Positions 9,930-20,333 of a stretch of DNA of 64,000 bases are shown here, piece after piece (position 1 is the stretch's first letter; each line of letters starts with the position of its first letter). The notes beneath the pieces are model-generated. The model saw only the letters and a list, made by a program, of their open reading frames with translations, ran no database searches and had not been told where the DNA came from. This DNA comes from Zygotorulaspora mrakii. Its lineage: Eukaryota > Ascomycota > Saccharomycetes > Saccharomycetales > Saccharomycetaceae. The stretch is taken from NCBI RefSeq assembly GCF_013402915.1, contig NC_050719.1:372001-436000 (forward strand). The letters are read 5' to 3'. The position numbers and the translations under genes were made by a program.

Positions 9930-11699
9930 ATGTCGGGCCCCTCAAAGGAGATGAGCATTGTAAACTTAAAGAAATTTGGCACAGCAGATATCGAAAGTAT
10001 TACCTCCCGCGCTGCTGGGGAGCATTTTGGGAGAGGTAATCGGTCCGGTGGCTGGATCGGCTTGAAAGATCGTGGTTATGAGAGTGAGATAGGAACCGAC
10101 GAGACGCAAAGTATCGAAAGTACACATACATTTAGAAAATTGAAAAATAGACATGTACAACTTATTTCTATATCTGGTGTCATTGGTACAGCACTTTTTG
10201 TTGCTATAGGTAGGGCATTGTACCGAGGTGGGCCAGCTTCGCTCTTGATAGCATTTGCCGCATGGTGTGTGCCTATATTATGCATCACAGTATCGACGGC
10301 AGAAATGGTCTGTTTTTTCCCCGTGAGTTCACCATTTCTAAGAATTGCGGCTAAATGTGTGGACGATTCTACAGCAGTGATGGCAAGTTGGAATTTTTGG
10401 TTTCTTGAATGTGTTCAAATACCGTTTGAGATTGTATCAGTTAATACGATTATACACTATTGGAGAGATGACTATTCTGCCGCTATACCCTTAGTGGTGC
10501 AAATTGTTCTTTATTTCCTCATTTCAATCTTTGCCGTCAAGTACTACGGGGAAGTGGAGTTTTGGCTAGCATCATTCAAAATTTTTCTGGCCTTGGGTCT
10601 TTTCCTGTTCACATTTATCACCATGCTAGGAGGTAATCCGAGAAGAGATAGATTTGGATTTCGCTATTTTGGTGATGAACCTTTTAAGCAGTACTTCCCT
10701 AATAACGACGAAAGTGCAGGAAAGTCCGCTGGTTATTTTCAGGGGTTTTTGGCTTGTCTCATTCAAGCTTCATTTACCATCGCGGGCGGTGAGTATATTT
10801 CAATGTTGGCAGGTGAAGTCAAACTTCCAAGAAAGGTGCTACCCGTTGCATTCAAGCAGGTCTTCGTGAGATTAACTTTCCTCTTCATTGGTAGTTGTCT
10901 TTGTGTGGGCATCTTGTGCTCTCCGAATGATCCCAATTTAACTGCTGCCATCGATAACTCAAGACCCGGTGCTGGCTCGTCACCTTACGTTATTGCGATG
11001 AATAATATGGGGATAAGAATTTTACCTGATATTGTTAACGCCGCATTAGTAACAGCTGCGTTTTCGGCTGGCAACGCATACACATACTGTTCCTCCAGAA
11101 CGTTGTATGGAATGGCCTTAGATGGATACGCGCCAAAGATATTCACCAGGTGTAATAGGTTTGGTGTACCAATTTACTGTGTTCTGGTTTCTTTGATTTG
11201 GGGTTTGATCAGTCTGCTACAATTGAATGACAACAGCGCAGTCGTATTGAACTGGCTCATCAACTTGATTACCGCATCGCAACTTATAAACTTTTGCGTC
11301 CTTTGCGTCACTTATTTATTTTTCAGAAGGGTGTACCTGGCACAGAAGGACAACCTTCCCGCGTTGCCTTTCAAATCTTGGTGGCAACCCTACACAGCAA
11401 TCTTCGGATTGGTCAGTGCTCTCGCCATGACGCTGATTCAAGGCTATACAGTCTTCTTCCCAAGCTTATGGGACGTCCAGGACTTTTTATTTTGCTATCT
11501 GATGGTTTTCATCGATCTCGGCATCTATCTGATCTATAAATTCGTCTGGTCACGTGGCAGAGATAAATTTAAAGATCCCAAAACTGTTGATTTCTCTCAA
11601 GATTTCAAGGAGATAGAAAATCATGAATTGGACAATGCTTATGAAAAGTTCATCTATTATCAGTCGCAATCTCGATCCGAATCAATTGAATGCACCTGA
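9930..11699 (+). CDS. AGP2: Agp2, plasma-membrane amino-acid/polyamine permease-like regulator
   Basis: APC-family transporter homologue known in S. cerevisiae for carnitine and polyamine uptake and as a plasma-membrane sensor. The 589-aa product has a hydrophilic N-terminus followed by about 12 hydrophobic segments. The fungal amino-acid permease start of TM1 (RHVQLISISGVIGTALFVAIG) is clear. Further family blocks include GGEYISMLAGEVKLPRKVLP and SSRTLYGMALDGYAPKIF. The frame extends upstream to a TTG at 9918, but the first ATG is 9930 (MSGPSKEMS). S. cerevisiae Agp2 is about 596 aa. Position between HSL7 and CCZ1 matches YBR132C. Confidence 0.93.
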   Translation: MSGPSKEMSIVNLKKFGTADIESITSRAAGEHFGRGNRSGGWIGLKDRGYESEIGTDETQSIESTHTFRKLKNRHVQLISISGVIGTALFVAIGRALYRGGPASLLIAFAAWCVPILCITVSTAEMVCFFPVSSPFLRIAAKCVDDSTAVMASWNFWFLECVQIPFEIVSVNTIIHYWRDDYSAAIPLVVQIVLYFLISIFAVKYYGEVEFWLASFKIFLALGLFLFTFITMLGGNPRRDRFGFRYFGDEPFKQYFPNNDESAGKSAGYFQGFLACLIQASFTIAGGEYISMLAGEVKLPRKVLPVAFKQVFVRLTFLFIGSCLCVGILCSPNDPNLTAAIDNSRPGAGSSPYVIAMNNMGIRILPDIVNAALVTAAFSAGNAYTYCSSRTLYGMALDGYAPKIFTRCNRFGVPIYCVLVSLIWGLISLLQLNDNSAVVLNWLINLITASQLINFCVLCVTYLFFRRVYLAQKDNLPALPFKSWWQPYTAIFGLVSALAMTLIQGYTVFFPSLWDVQDFLFCYLMVFIDLGIYLIYKFVWSRGRDKFKDPKTVDFSQDFKEIENHELDNAYEKFIYYQSQSRSESIECT

Positions 11700-12434
11700 G
11701 TCTGATTCTCGTCGGCATTTCATTCCATTTATTCATTTGGTATTTTGATTATTTTTAGCCCTAAGCTGCCACGATCCCGTCGGGATCACATATGCGGCTC
11801 GATAACAGAAAAAAAACTGTCCAATTAACGCGAAGATGCCTATCGTACCGAACCGAAAGAGAAAGAATAGAAAGGATAAAAAGAAGGAGGCAGTTTGCCG
11901 CTATGGCACAAAGCCGAAAGACAACGGGAAAAGGCAGGATTTCTACTGGCAGTTTCCGCGTGGCAGTTTGCGTATCGTAGATTGGTTGTGATTTTTTCTA
12001 ATCAGAATATTAACCAGATATTATCTTATCTCGTGGCTGTACTGTACGGATGTCCGGCAGAGCGCGATTGAAGAGTCATTCAGCTGAAAGGCGTTCAGCT
12101 GCCGCACTTTGGCGTTTTGCCCTCACATTTTTGGTCGCCCTGACTACTCCGTCAAGTTGTGCAAGTGGATGGGTTGCTTTGCTTGCAAAATGCGCCGATT
12201 GCGAAACATGCCAACGGTGATAGACGCTGATTGAGTTGTTCCACGTCTGAGGAACGTGCGCTATCGTTTGCCTTTTATGACACAAATAAGCATAGATTAG
12301 AAAGGGCGTTCCTGTAGTACGTCTCTTGGATTGCACCGTATATATAAAGATGATGACGAAGTATGTAGAGTTTTGTAAGCTAGTCTTGACTCAACAGAGG
12401 TGAAATATACACCAAGGAGGTATTCCCGTGGAGG
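11700..12434. promoter_or_regulatory. AGP2-orphan spacer with TATA box
   Basis: A 735-bp spacer. A clear TATATATAAA at 12339-12348 lies 87 bp upstream of the ATG at 12435 and supports expression of the downstream orphan. An inverted GATCCCGTCGGGATC palindrome lies at about 11773-11787. Nothing else is recognised. Confidence 0.5.
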
Positions 12435-12965
12435 ATGGATAGCCTTTTTTTAAACAAAAGCCCGGGAAATAGCATTTACAAATGTCACAAGAATTGTAAT
12501 GATGTATCGAAGAGTAATCACATTTATGATAAATGCAAGTTGCAGAAACTGAAGGAGATCTTTGATTTTGATTATCTTATAAGGGACTGTAATGAACCTC
12601 AAGTTGCGAAATGCTGCCATGAACATAGAGAAAAGACTCGTATCAGTGATAGCGGTGAGGTACGACATTACGCCAACATGTGGAACCATCGAACTGGCGA
12701 CATAAAGGAGGACGACTACTTATACGCACCGTTAGAGTGTGTTTCTAGTTCATCGTATCCGTTATCATTGCCTCCTCCCCGGTCAGACGCAGATATTGTG
12801 CCTGTGTCGTCGTCGATATCGTCATATCAGCCAAACACGTTGAGTAACATTGGAACAGGTACGATTGGTTCATCTAGCAATAAGGATATCGATACTTACT
12901 CGTCGGATACACAGCGGCAATTGCTTTTGTACGATTTATTGTCGGGGGATATATATGATAATTAA
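12435..12965 (+). CDS. Orphan 176-aa Cys-rich/Ser-rich protein
   Basis: I do not recognise this protein. The N-terminal 64 residues hold six cysteines (C17, C21, C34, C52, C60, C61) and several histidines (HKNC, CCHEH), which could bind metal. The C-terminal half is Ser/Pro/Asp-rich and probably disordered, ending in LLLYDLLSGDIYDN. There is no signal peptide or membrane segment. A TATA box 87 bp upstream and a clean stop 24 bp before the convergent CCZ1 end support a real gene. S. cerevisiae has no named gene at the equivalent AGP2-CCZ1 position, so it is either lineage-specific or fast-evolving. Confidence 0.6.
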   Translation: MDSLFLNKSPGNSIYKCHKNCNDVSKSNHIYDKCKLQKLKEIFDFDYLIRDCNEPQVAKCCHEHREKTRISDSGEVRHYANMWNHRTGDIKEDDYLYAPLECVSSSSYPLSLPPPRSDADIVPVSSSISSYQPNTLSNIGTGTIGSSSNKDIDTYSSDTQRQLLLYDLLSGDIYDN

Positions 12966-12989
12966 ATAGTTGAAATTGCATTTTTCTTA

Positions 12990-14963
12990 TTATTGGCTTA
13001 AGCTATTCCACCAGTTGTAAACATCCACTCCAAGACTCATGAAAAGAGATTTAGAGCTCTTATAACTCTCTTCATTCTCATACCAGTTCTTCAAGACTAC
13101 TGTGAGGTTGTCATCATTTTCCTTGATATAACAAAGAATTCCATTGTTTAATTTAAGTAATCTCTCCTCAATAATATTTCGTGTCTTTTGAGAGTTTTCA
13201 AAACTCTTCAAAAAAGCTAATATTTGTAATTGTAAATCCCATTTTTTATCCTGCGGTAAACCATCAACGAAGTTCTCGTAGGTTTTCTCATAAATATTTG
13301 TTAAATCTCTACTGTTGTTTGATCCTTCTGTTTTATTAGTATTTTTGTTTCCAAATATCCCTCCCATCATATCAAGCCCCCGTATTCTTATCCCCGAATC
13401 ATCGTAATAATGAGTATTAGCTGCTCCAAAAAGTTGATCCACACCGTTGACTACCAATTCCAATGGAGTAACACTGTCATTTTGCAGAGATATATCGTGT
13501 GAGGGAGAAAGAGAGGATTTGATCGTTTTATCGTCCTTTTTTAGTACGACATAGGAAAATGATTCTTTTTTATTCTCTTTCCCCTGGATCTCAGGATTTT
13601 TGAAAGCAGTTCTATAAAAGCATTCCATGCTTAATCGTAGCTTATAGCTCAGATCTTGCAAGTATTGGGTGTCCCAAATCTTTGAGAAGTTTGGTTCACA
13701 AACAATAACTGCAAGAACATCACCATAGTACCAAAATAATAAATGATATTCTTTTCGGTCACCGGTGTCTTTATCGTAATATTTAACGCTTTTAACTTTA
13801 TAGCTCGTGGGTAGCATTTGCGAGCACAGTGGTGATATAAGAAACCCATATCTTGAATTTGTGTTATTTGAATCGTCGATGTCATCTGTAAAAGGGTTGT
13901 CACTTCCCGATTTACGCCATTTCGGTACGTAGTCCATAAATAATGACATACTTTTTGATATTCCGGCAGTGTAACTAACTTCTTGTACCGCATCGTACGC
14001 AAAAGTAAATGGCAGTGTTAAGTTGTGCAATAGGACCTTCCCCTGTTTTTGTAAATTGAGCTGAAAATCAGTCTGTGACTGCTGGGTGCCAGTGCTTTGC
14101 GCTTCTGTCGTGAAATCATTGTTTGATTCATGCGAAGTATCCAAACCTTCAAAAGCCTCCTTATAATGAGCGGCCCCAGCCAAAACATGACTAGATAAGA
14201 AGTCATAGACCGCGTGCTTGTGATAAATCCAGTTTGATAACTCATTAGTGATTTCTAAATCCGGGGAGAAATGTCTTACCAGGCCATATGTTTTGTAACC
14301 CAGCTTAATTTGCTTCTTGTGTTCTACAACCGAATTTTGGCTTGGTAAGTGATAGACAAGTATGTCTTTAATTCCTAAGTAGCTATCTGTCTCTAAAAGA
14401 ATACTCTGTTTTACCATAGATTCCCAAGACTCTTCTTCAGCATTGAATTCTAACTCTGCTATTTTACAAGAATGCGGCCACAGTCCTGTAATTCCTCTGC
14501 GAGCAATGACTTCAGGTCGCAGAACAATATCATTCCAAAATGAAACAAAATGCTCATTGAGCGAAGCTGTTAGCTTTCTAGTATCCTCGATATTTTTCAA
14601 CTTACCATAGTTCAAGGTGAAAAAGTAGTAGCAATACCACATTTGTGACATATACAATTGATGTGGGATAGCAAGTTCTGATTCATTTCGAGCAATACTC
14701 ATGCATATGAAAAATTTCGACTCCACCTTAATTGTCAATATAACGCCAGCATCTAGATCTATTACCTTTTCGCAGCTCTTTTCTCCATCATTAAGTGAGT
14801 CTGTCAGTGACCATATACCTTGGATTACACCAATTTTGCTCAATTTATCTTGTAGGGTGGTCTCCGAGCCTGTGAAGGAATGATAAAGCAATAGTTGTTT
14901 ATGTATGTCTTCCTCATTAGTGCTACGACTAGGGTCAAATACAGTTACATACTGCAACATCAT
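12990..14963 (-). CDS. CCZ1: Ccz1, subunit of the Mon1-Ccz1 Rab7/Ypt7 exchange factor
   Basis: Ccz1 pairs with Mon1 to activate the Rab GTPase Ypt7 on late endosomes, vacuoles and autophagosomes. The 657-aa product starts MMLQYVTVFDPS, followed by a longin-like N-terminal domain (QLLLYHSF, IGVIQGIWSLT, IARNESELAIPHQLYMSQMWYCYYFF). Length is near the 704 aa of S. cerevisiae. Two adjacent ATGs (14963 and 14960) could both serve. It diverges from SRP54 across about 230 bp. Order AGP2-CCZ1-SHE3 agrees with YBR132C-YBR131W-YBR130C, with SRP54 and SUA7 interleaved from the YPR block. Confidence 0.92.
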   Translation of the reverse strand: MMLQYVTVFDPSRSTNEEDIHKQLLLYHSFTGSETTLQDKLSKIGVIQGIWSLTDSLNDGEKSCEKVIDLDAGVILTIKVESKFFICMSIARNESELAIPHQLYMSQMWYCYYFFTLNYGKLKNIEDTRKLTASLNEHFVSFWNDIVLRPEVIARRGITGLWPHSCKIAELEFNAEEESWESMVKQSILLETDSYLGIKDILVYHLPSQNSVVEHKKQIKLGYKTYGLVRHFSPDLEITNELSNWIYHKHAVYDFLSSHVLAGAAHYKEAFEGLDTSHESNNDFTTEAQSTGTQQSQTDFQLNLQKQGKVLLHNLTLPFTFAYDAVQEVSYTAGISKSMSLFMDYVPKWRKSGSDNPFTDDIDDSNNTNSRYGFLISPLCSQMLPTSYKVKSVKYYDKDTGDRKEYHLLFWYYGDVLAVIVCEPNFSKIWDTQYLQDLSYKLRLSMECFYRTAFKNPEIQGKENKKESFSYVVLKKDDKTIKSSLSPSHDISLQNDSVTPLELVVNGVDQLFGAANTHYYDDSGIRIRGLDMMGGIFGNKNTNKTEGSNNSRDLTNIYEKTYENFVDGLPQDKKWDLQLQILAFLKSFENSQKTRNIIEERLLKLNNGILCYIKENDDNLTVVLKNWYENEESYKSSKSLFMSLGVDVYNWWNSLSQ

Positions 14964-15196
14964 TAAATAATATCGACAAGCTCTCAGGTACGATGCGTTT
15001 TGGATTCTGATAATGAGCGGTAATCTTCACCTCTTTTATTATCGTATATAAGCCGTTCGTCATGATTGTGAATCTCTTATTTCTTTATATCCATGATTTT
15101 TTCATTCAGGAAAAGTAGAAAACTTCAATATCAAGAGATCATAAAAATTAGAGCATAAAGTGTGAAGAAGAGAGCTTATCAGTAGAGTTGTTTACC

Positions 15197-16789
15197 ATGG
15201 TATTGGCTGACTTAGGAAAGCGCATTAACAATGCTGTAAATAGTGCCCTGTCCAACACAGAGGATGACTATGCTACCACTGTTGATGTACTTCTGAAGAC
15301 TCTGGTGACGGCATTGTTGGAAGCTGATGTAAATATTAAATTGGTATCAAACCTTAGAAATAATTTGAAGGAAACTCTCATGGGAAACAAAGGTACTGGA
15401 AAATCTACATCAAATGCGCAGACAAAAAAGTTGATTCAAAAGGCAGTTTTTGATGAATTGTGCAATTTGGTCGACTGTGAGAGTGAACAGCCCTTTCAAC
15501 CTAAGAAAAGAAAGACAAATGTTATCATGTTTGTTGGTTTGCAGGGCTCTGGTAAGACCACTTCCTGTACAAAATTGGCCGTATATTATTCCAGAAGAGG
15601 ATTCAAGGTGGGTCTTGTTTGTGCGGATACCTTTCGTGCAGGTGCGTTTGACCAACTAAAACAGAATGCAATTAAAGCACATATCCCGTTTTATGGTTCC
15701 TATACAGAAACAGATCCTGTGAAAGTGGCAGCAGAAGGTATTGCAAAATTCAAAAAAGAAAAATTCGAAGTTATCATTGTTGATACCTCAGGTAGACATC
15801 ATCAAGAGCAAGCTTTATTCCAAGAAATGGTAGAAATTTCAAACGTAGTGAAACCGAATCAAACAATCATGGTTCTGGATGCATCTATTGGTCAGGCTGC
15901 TGAGCAGCAATCTAAAGCATTCAAGGAGTCTGCTGATTTTGGTGCCATTCTACTTACTAAAATGGATGGTCATGCCAAAGGTGGTGGTGCAATTTCAGCT
16001 GTTGCTGCTACGAATACTCCTATAATTTTCATCGGTACAGGTGAACATATACATGATTTAGAGAAATTTTCTCCCAAATCCTTTATCTCCAAGTTACTGG
16101 GCATTGGTGATATCGAAAGTTTATTAGAGCAGTTTCAGACAGTATCGAATACTGACGATGCCAAGGCAACGATGGAGAATATACAACAGGGAAAGTTCAC
16201 ATTACTAGACTTCAAAAAGCAAATGCAAACAATCATGAAAATGGGTCCATTATCAAATATAGCTTCAATGATTCCAGGTATGGGTAATATGATGAATGAG
16301 GTAGGGGAAGAAGAAGCTTCAAAGAAAATGAAAAAAATGATTTACGTTTTAGATTCAATGACAAAACAGGAACTAGAATCCGATGGAAGAATATTTATAG
16401 ATGCTCCAACACGAATGGTTAGAGTAGCAAGAGGTTCCGGTACTTCTGTTTTTGAAGTTGAAATGATTTTGATGCAGCAGCAAATGATGGCTAGGATGGC
16501 ACAATCCACGAGAGCTGCCCAACAGGGTGGCGGAATGCCAAGTATGCCGGGGATGCCAAATATTCCTGGTATGCCAAAAATGTCTCCACAAATGATGCAA
16601 CAAGCTCAACAGAGACTGAAACAAAATCCTGGCTTAATGAAAAACATGCAAAATATGCTTGGCGGTGCTGGTGGATTTCCAGGTATGCCGGGTGCCGGTG
16701 GTGGGATGCCTGACATGAATGAAATGATGAAAATGATGCAGAATCCGCAAATGCAACAAATGGCCAAGCAATTTGGCATGAGCATGTAA
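15197..16789 (+). CDS. SRP54: Srp54, GTPase subunit of the signal recognition particle
   Basis: SRP54 binds signal sequences on ribosomes and docks to the SRP receptor through its GTPase domain. The 530-aa protein has an N-domain, a P-loop GLQGSGKTT near residue 114, DTSGRHHQE near 195, and [11 protein letters not shown] near 254. A methionine-rich M domain runs from about 335 to the end ([32 protein letters not shown]). The frame opens at 15188 (MFTM), but homology ([11 protein letters not shown]) places the start at 15197. It matches YPR088C. SUA7 lies convergently 200 bp downstream. Confidence 0.98.
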   Translation: MVLADLGKRINNAVNSALSNTEDDYATTVDVLLKTLVTALLEADVNIKLVSNLRNNLKETLMGNKGTGKSTSNAQTKKLIQKAVFDELCNLVDCESEQPFQPKKRKTNVIMFVGLQGSGKTTSCTKLAVYYSRRGFKVGLVCADTFRAGAFDQLKQNAIKAHIPFYGSYTETDPVKVAAEGIAKFKKEKFEVIIVDTSGRHHQEQALFQEMVEISNVVKPNQTIMVLDASIGQAAEQQSKAFKESADFGAILLTKMDGHAKGGGAISAVAATNTPIIFIGTGEHIHDLEKFSPKSFISKLLGIGDIESLLEQFQTVSNTDDAKATMENIQQGKFTLLDFKKQMQTIMKMGPLSNIASMIPGMGNMMNEVGEEEASKKMKKMIYVLDSMTKQELESDGRIFIDAPTRMVRVARGSGTSVFEVEMILMQQQMMARMAQSTRAAQQGGGMPSMPGMPNIPGMPKMSPQMMQQAQQRLKQNPGLMKNMQNMLGGAGGFPGMPGAGGGMPDMNEMMKMMQNPQMQQMAKQFGMSM

Positions 16790-16987
16790 GGAACTTTTAC
16801 ATAATAACAGTCAATTTGTATATTAATCATTAATTTTTTCAATTACTGAATTTTTTTTCTAATTAGCAAAAGAACTGTATATATAAAGGACTGAAAACGA
16901 GAACATATATCAAGGTTGAGAAGAGTGTACAATGGAAAATACTTTATTAAGCTGCATGACATTTCTTAGCAAGCTAGCACATGCAGC

Positions 16988-18061
16988 TCACTCTTTTTTC
17001 CTTTCTGCTTTTGAAGATCTGTCTTTATCAACCCTTGGCAAGTTATCAAATGACACAGTACCATTGGCAATCAATTGCGGATCAACAATCTTCTCCCTGT
17101 GTTCGTACAGGATCTTATAACCAGATTTTATAGTCCCCTCTGTAACTTGTAATATCTGGCCAACCTTGGCAGCAGATACAGGTAACTTGAACAGTAAAAT
17201 GTTAAGATAAATAGAAACCACTGCAATGGTAATCGGAGACTTACCGGCAATTTCTTCGATTTCCTTACATTTTTTAGCGGTATATTCAGCAGCTGTTGTA
17301 ACTTGCATCGGTAGTCCCAAATGAGAACAAAATCTTGGAATATATGTCAAATTTTGAGCTCCACTCATATTATCAGTATCAATCTTGATAAGACCATCAG
17401 AACTCTTTTCTCTTAGGATGGCTTTCATTATTCCTAGTGTTTTGAAAAATTCTTTGGTTTTAACATGAATGATGGATTGAATCTCTTTGAATGTTCTCGC
17501 CACTTCAGCACGTCTACATCCCATAAGAATAGCTGCAGCCATTATGCTTTCCGTCGATTTACCCTTGAGTGTTTTTTCATCATGACAGAGCTTGTATGCC
17601 TCCTTTGCACAATCTTTTACGATCTTAGGCAGTTCCGCCGCATCACAAAGCATTGTGATTTTGGCAAACACAGCTTGCAGTTCATTATCCTTTTTGTCCA
17701 TCACATTTTTCTCCTGTGCTCTATTCAAATCCCTCATGGCACGCACATCACCGCTTTCTCCTTGCCCTATTCTTGTCGATAAGCTGTTTCCATCCAACAA
17801 TGGATTGGACGCCTCACCAACACGACTAGGATCATCACCGTTTTGGTCATCGTTCGAGAAAGTACGCCACTCGGATCGCGTGTCAACCAGTCTGTCAGAC
17901 AGCACTAGTCCACACAAGGCGCATACAATATCACCTTCGCTAAACCTTTCCGCTACCTTGGGTGGGTAAACTTTGCATTCTGGACAGGTTAGAACAATAT
18001 TAAGATTTGGTCCTCTTCTACCATTTCTTTCACGGGCTAAAACTGCAGCTGGTGCCGACAT
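16988..18061 (-). CDS. SUA7: TFIIB (Sua7), RNA polymerase II general initiation factor
   Basis: TFIIB bridges TBP-bound promoter DNA and RNA polymerase II and sets the transcription start site. The 357-aa protein has the N-terminal zinc ribbon with cysteines at 26, 29, 47 and 50. The conserved B-finger/reader follows ([14 protein letters not shown]), then two cyclin-like repeats ([31 protein letters not shown]). S. cerevisiae Sua7 is 345 aa. Position next to SRP54 matches YPR086W/YPR088C. The start ATG at 18061 gives the expected short basic N-terminus. Confidence 0.98.
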   Translation of the reverse strand: MSAPAAVLARERNGRRGPNLNIVLTCPECKVYPPKVAERFSEGDIVCALCGLVLSDRLVDTRSEWRTFSNDDQNGDDPSRVGEASNPLLDGNSLSTRIGQGESGDVRAMRDLNRAQEKNVMDKKDNELQAVFAKITMLCDAAELPKIVKDCAKEAYKLCHDEKTLKGKSTESIMAAAILMGCRRAEVARTFKEIQSIIHVKTKEFFKTLGIMKAILREKSSDGLIKIDTDNMSGAQNLTYIPRFCSHLGLPMQVTTAAEYTAKKCKEIEEIAGKSPITIAVVSIYLNILLFKLPVSAAKVGQILQVTEGTIKSGYKILYEHREKIVDPQLIANGTVSFDNLPRVDKDRSSKAERKKE

Positions 18062-18641
18062 ACCTTACTTCTGAAAGACCACTGCGTTTCTTCTATTCAC
18101 AAGTAATCGCCTAACGATAACGCAACTCTCAAAAGTTTTACCACTGTGAGAAGAAGTCTTGCAAGTCGTAGAGGATAGGAAACCACGAAATCCCCCCAAA
18201 TATACAGATAATTCTTCTGGTCTCTTTAATGATAATAATAGTATTTGTCAGAAACCGAAATCATCAAACTTTTCACATAATAAAAAGCGCTAAAATTCTA
18301 GAATGCAAGAGAGCGCCAGCAGAGACAACTAGTAAAGAGAGGTTACACGATCTTCTTTCACCCGGTAAAATAGCATTAGATTATAATAATGATCGAATAA
18401 GAGTATTTGCCAGGTAGCAAACGCACGTTTGGATAACCAACTACCACTTTGTGGACAATTTAGGTCCGTCGATGTCTTTCATAATCACTACACACGACAC
18501 AGCTAGCGTCATTTTCTAAGGATTTCGTTCAAATCTAGAATTGGTCAAGCATTGTAAACAACAGAACTCAATAAAGTGCAGGTATACTGAGTCGCAGTTC
18601 CGTTAGCGTGTACTTTAGTAGGTGGTACTGTGTATTCTGAA
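18062..18641. promoter_or_regulatory. Divergent SUA7/SHE3 promoter region
   Basis: A 580-bp region between two diverging genes. A 62-codon plus-strand frame (18229-18417) has no recognisable similarity. No distinctive regulatory motif is seen. Confidence 0.4.
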
Positions 18642-19973
18642 ATGGTAGAATTCTTAGGGGAATCCAGCCAGGGTATGTGGAAGAGCTCGCAGTCCCAGTT
18701 ACAATCGCCGACAAAAATTGATCTGCAGTCTGTTTCACCTGATGGTTCGCCACCCAAGCTGGGACCCAATCACAGTTTATTTATGGCAAGCATTGGGAAT
18801 TCTCCAACTAGAAGACGGCTACAGATCGACTCGACGGCTGAATTGAACTCACAAGCAGGCGAGACCGATATGAACGCTGGTGGTAGATCTTCAACAAGAG
18901 CAATAGAATCATTGCACCAGAGAATTGATTCACTAACAAACACCAATCTTCAGCTTACAATTCAGTCTAACAGTCTATTAGAGAAGCTCGAAAATGCTCA
19001 GCAAAGGGAATTAAAACTACTGGAGAGCACATCGTCTTTGAAACATGAGAATGAGAATCTGGGGTCAATGCTGAACAGAAAAACGCGCAAGCTGAAAGAT
19101 GTCGAGGAAGAGCTTTATCAGATAAAGTTAGAGCATAATGCGGTGTTGGAGGAGAGGGTAAAGCTAGAAGCGGAGCACAAGTTCACAGACGAAAAAGCAA
19201 GAACTCTAGAAAGCAAAATGGAAATGGGATGTGCACAATACGATGCGATTGTAGATTCGCTAACACACTATAAGACACATTATAAAGTGCAAATAAACGA
19301 ACTAAGAGAAGAGCTGGAGACATTACGATCAGAGCAAACGCAACATTTTGATAAGGTCTGCCGAGATTCCAAAACTCTTGATTTGAAATTGCAGGATTTT
19401 GATTACAAGTATGAAAATTTACAGCAGGCGGAAGATGTTCGCTTGCAGTTCTTCAATGATCAGTGTGGTGATATATTAAAACAGTTTAACTTGCATTCCT
19501 GGGTCGATCTTTACAGAGAAAGTAAAAAAATGGTCATTGCATACGCAGAACGTATGGAACTGGATCTCCCAAAAAGTTTCACGAAGTTGATTGAAGACCC
19601 ACTTCTTGTTGACGTGGAGTCAGCATCCTTTCAAATCCCTGGCGCTAGAAGTACTAGTGATAACGCCTGTTCACATCCTTTGAAAGTTCCAAAACTGAGA
19701 AACAAATCGCATGGATCCTCAGGTAACAATTCACACACTAAAAGGAGCAGCTTCTACGGAGGTAACAAACAAATACATAACTCACCACTTCCGGGCACTT
19801 TACCAGGTGTTCGAAGATCATCATCGAGAAGAGTAAAGAGCTCTACATCGGATATTTCCAACTCTTCGGCAGAATCCTCACCAATAATTACATCTAGCGC
19901 TTCGAGAAATGCGTCTTCGCCGTCACCCAGAATGGTGCAGACTCCATCATTCAGGAAAAAAAATGATGCTTAA
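18642..19973 (+). CDS. SHE3: She3, myosin adaptor for ASH1 mRNA transport
   Basis: She3 links the She2-mRNA complex to the type V myosin Myo4 for bud-directed mRNA transport. The 443-aa protein has a short N-terminus, a long coiled coil (about residues 80-280, e.g. EQLQ/heptad-rich LEKLENAQQRELKLL), and a basic Ser-rich C-terminal half. The segment RSSSRRVKSSTSDISNSSAE resembles the She2/RNA-binding tail. The frame extends to a GTG at 18630, but the first ATG is 18642 (MVEFLGESS). S. cerevisiae She3 is 425 aa. Neighbour relations match YBR130C. Confidence 0.9.
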   Translation: MVEFLGESSQGMWKSSQSQLQSPTKIDLQSVSPDGSPPKLGPNHSLFMASIGNSPTRRRLQIDSTAELNSQAGETDMNAGGRSSTRAIESLHQRIDSLTNTNLQLTIQSNSLLEKLENAQQRELKLLESTSSLKHENENLGSMLNRKTRKLKDVEEELYQIKLEHNAVLEERVKLEAEHKFTDEKARTLESKMEMGCAQYDAIVDSLTHYKTHYKVQINELREELETLRSEQTQHFDKVCRDSKTLDLKLQDFDYKYENLQQAEDVRLQFFNDQCGDILKQFNLHSWVDLYRESKKMVIAYAERMELDLPKSFTKLIEDPLLVDVESASFQIPGARSTSDNACSHPLKVPKLRNKSHGSSGNNSHTKRSSFYGGNKQIHNSPLPGTLPGVRRSSSRRVKSSTSDISNSSAESSPIITSSASRNASSPSPRMVQTPSFRKKNDA

Positions 19974-20333
19974 TTTTAGCCTCACTGCTCAATTACGTCA
20001 GCTTTTTCCAATCGTCTTTATTGCGGCCAATCATATGTACAATTTTATCGCACATTATTGCATCTCTTATAAGCGAAATCGCAGTATTATAGAGCACATC
20101 ATTTTAAAACGCAATGTTCTTCTCCAGAAAACAAATTCAATTTTCTTGCATGAGCGAAATGGTTAGATATAGTATCTATACATATCTATATATATATTTA
20201 TCCAGCTGGTTCCTAGAGTTGCAATTTAAATTACATTTAAGCTCTGCTTTTTTGCCTCGCTTAAGGTTTGAAATGTCAAACCTTTCTTTACTCTGTACAA
20301 AAAATCAAAAATGTTCGCACATTTATTAACAAC

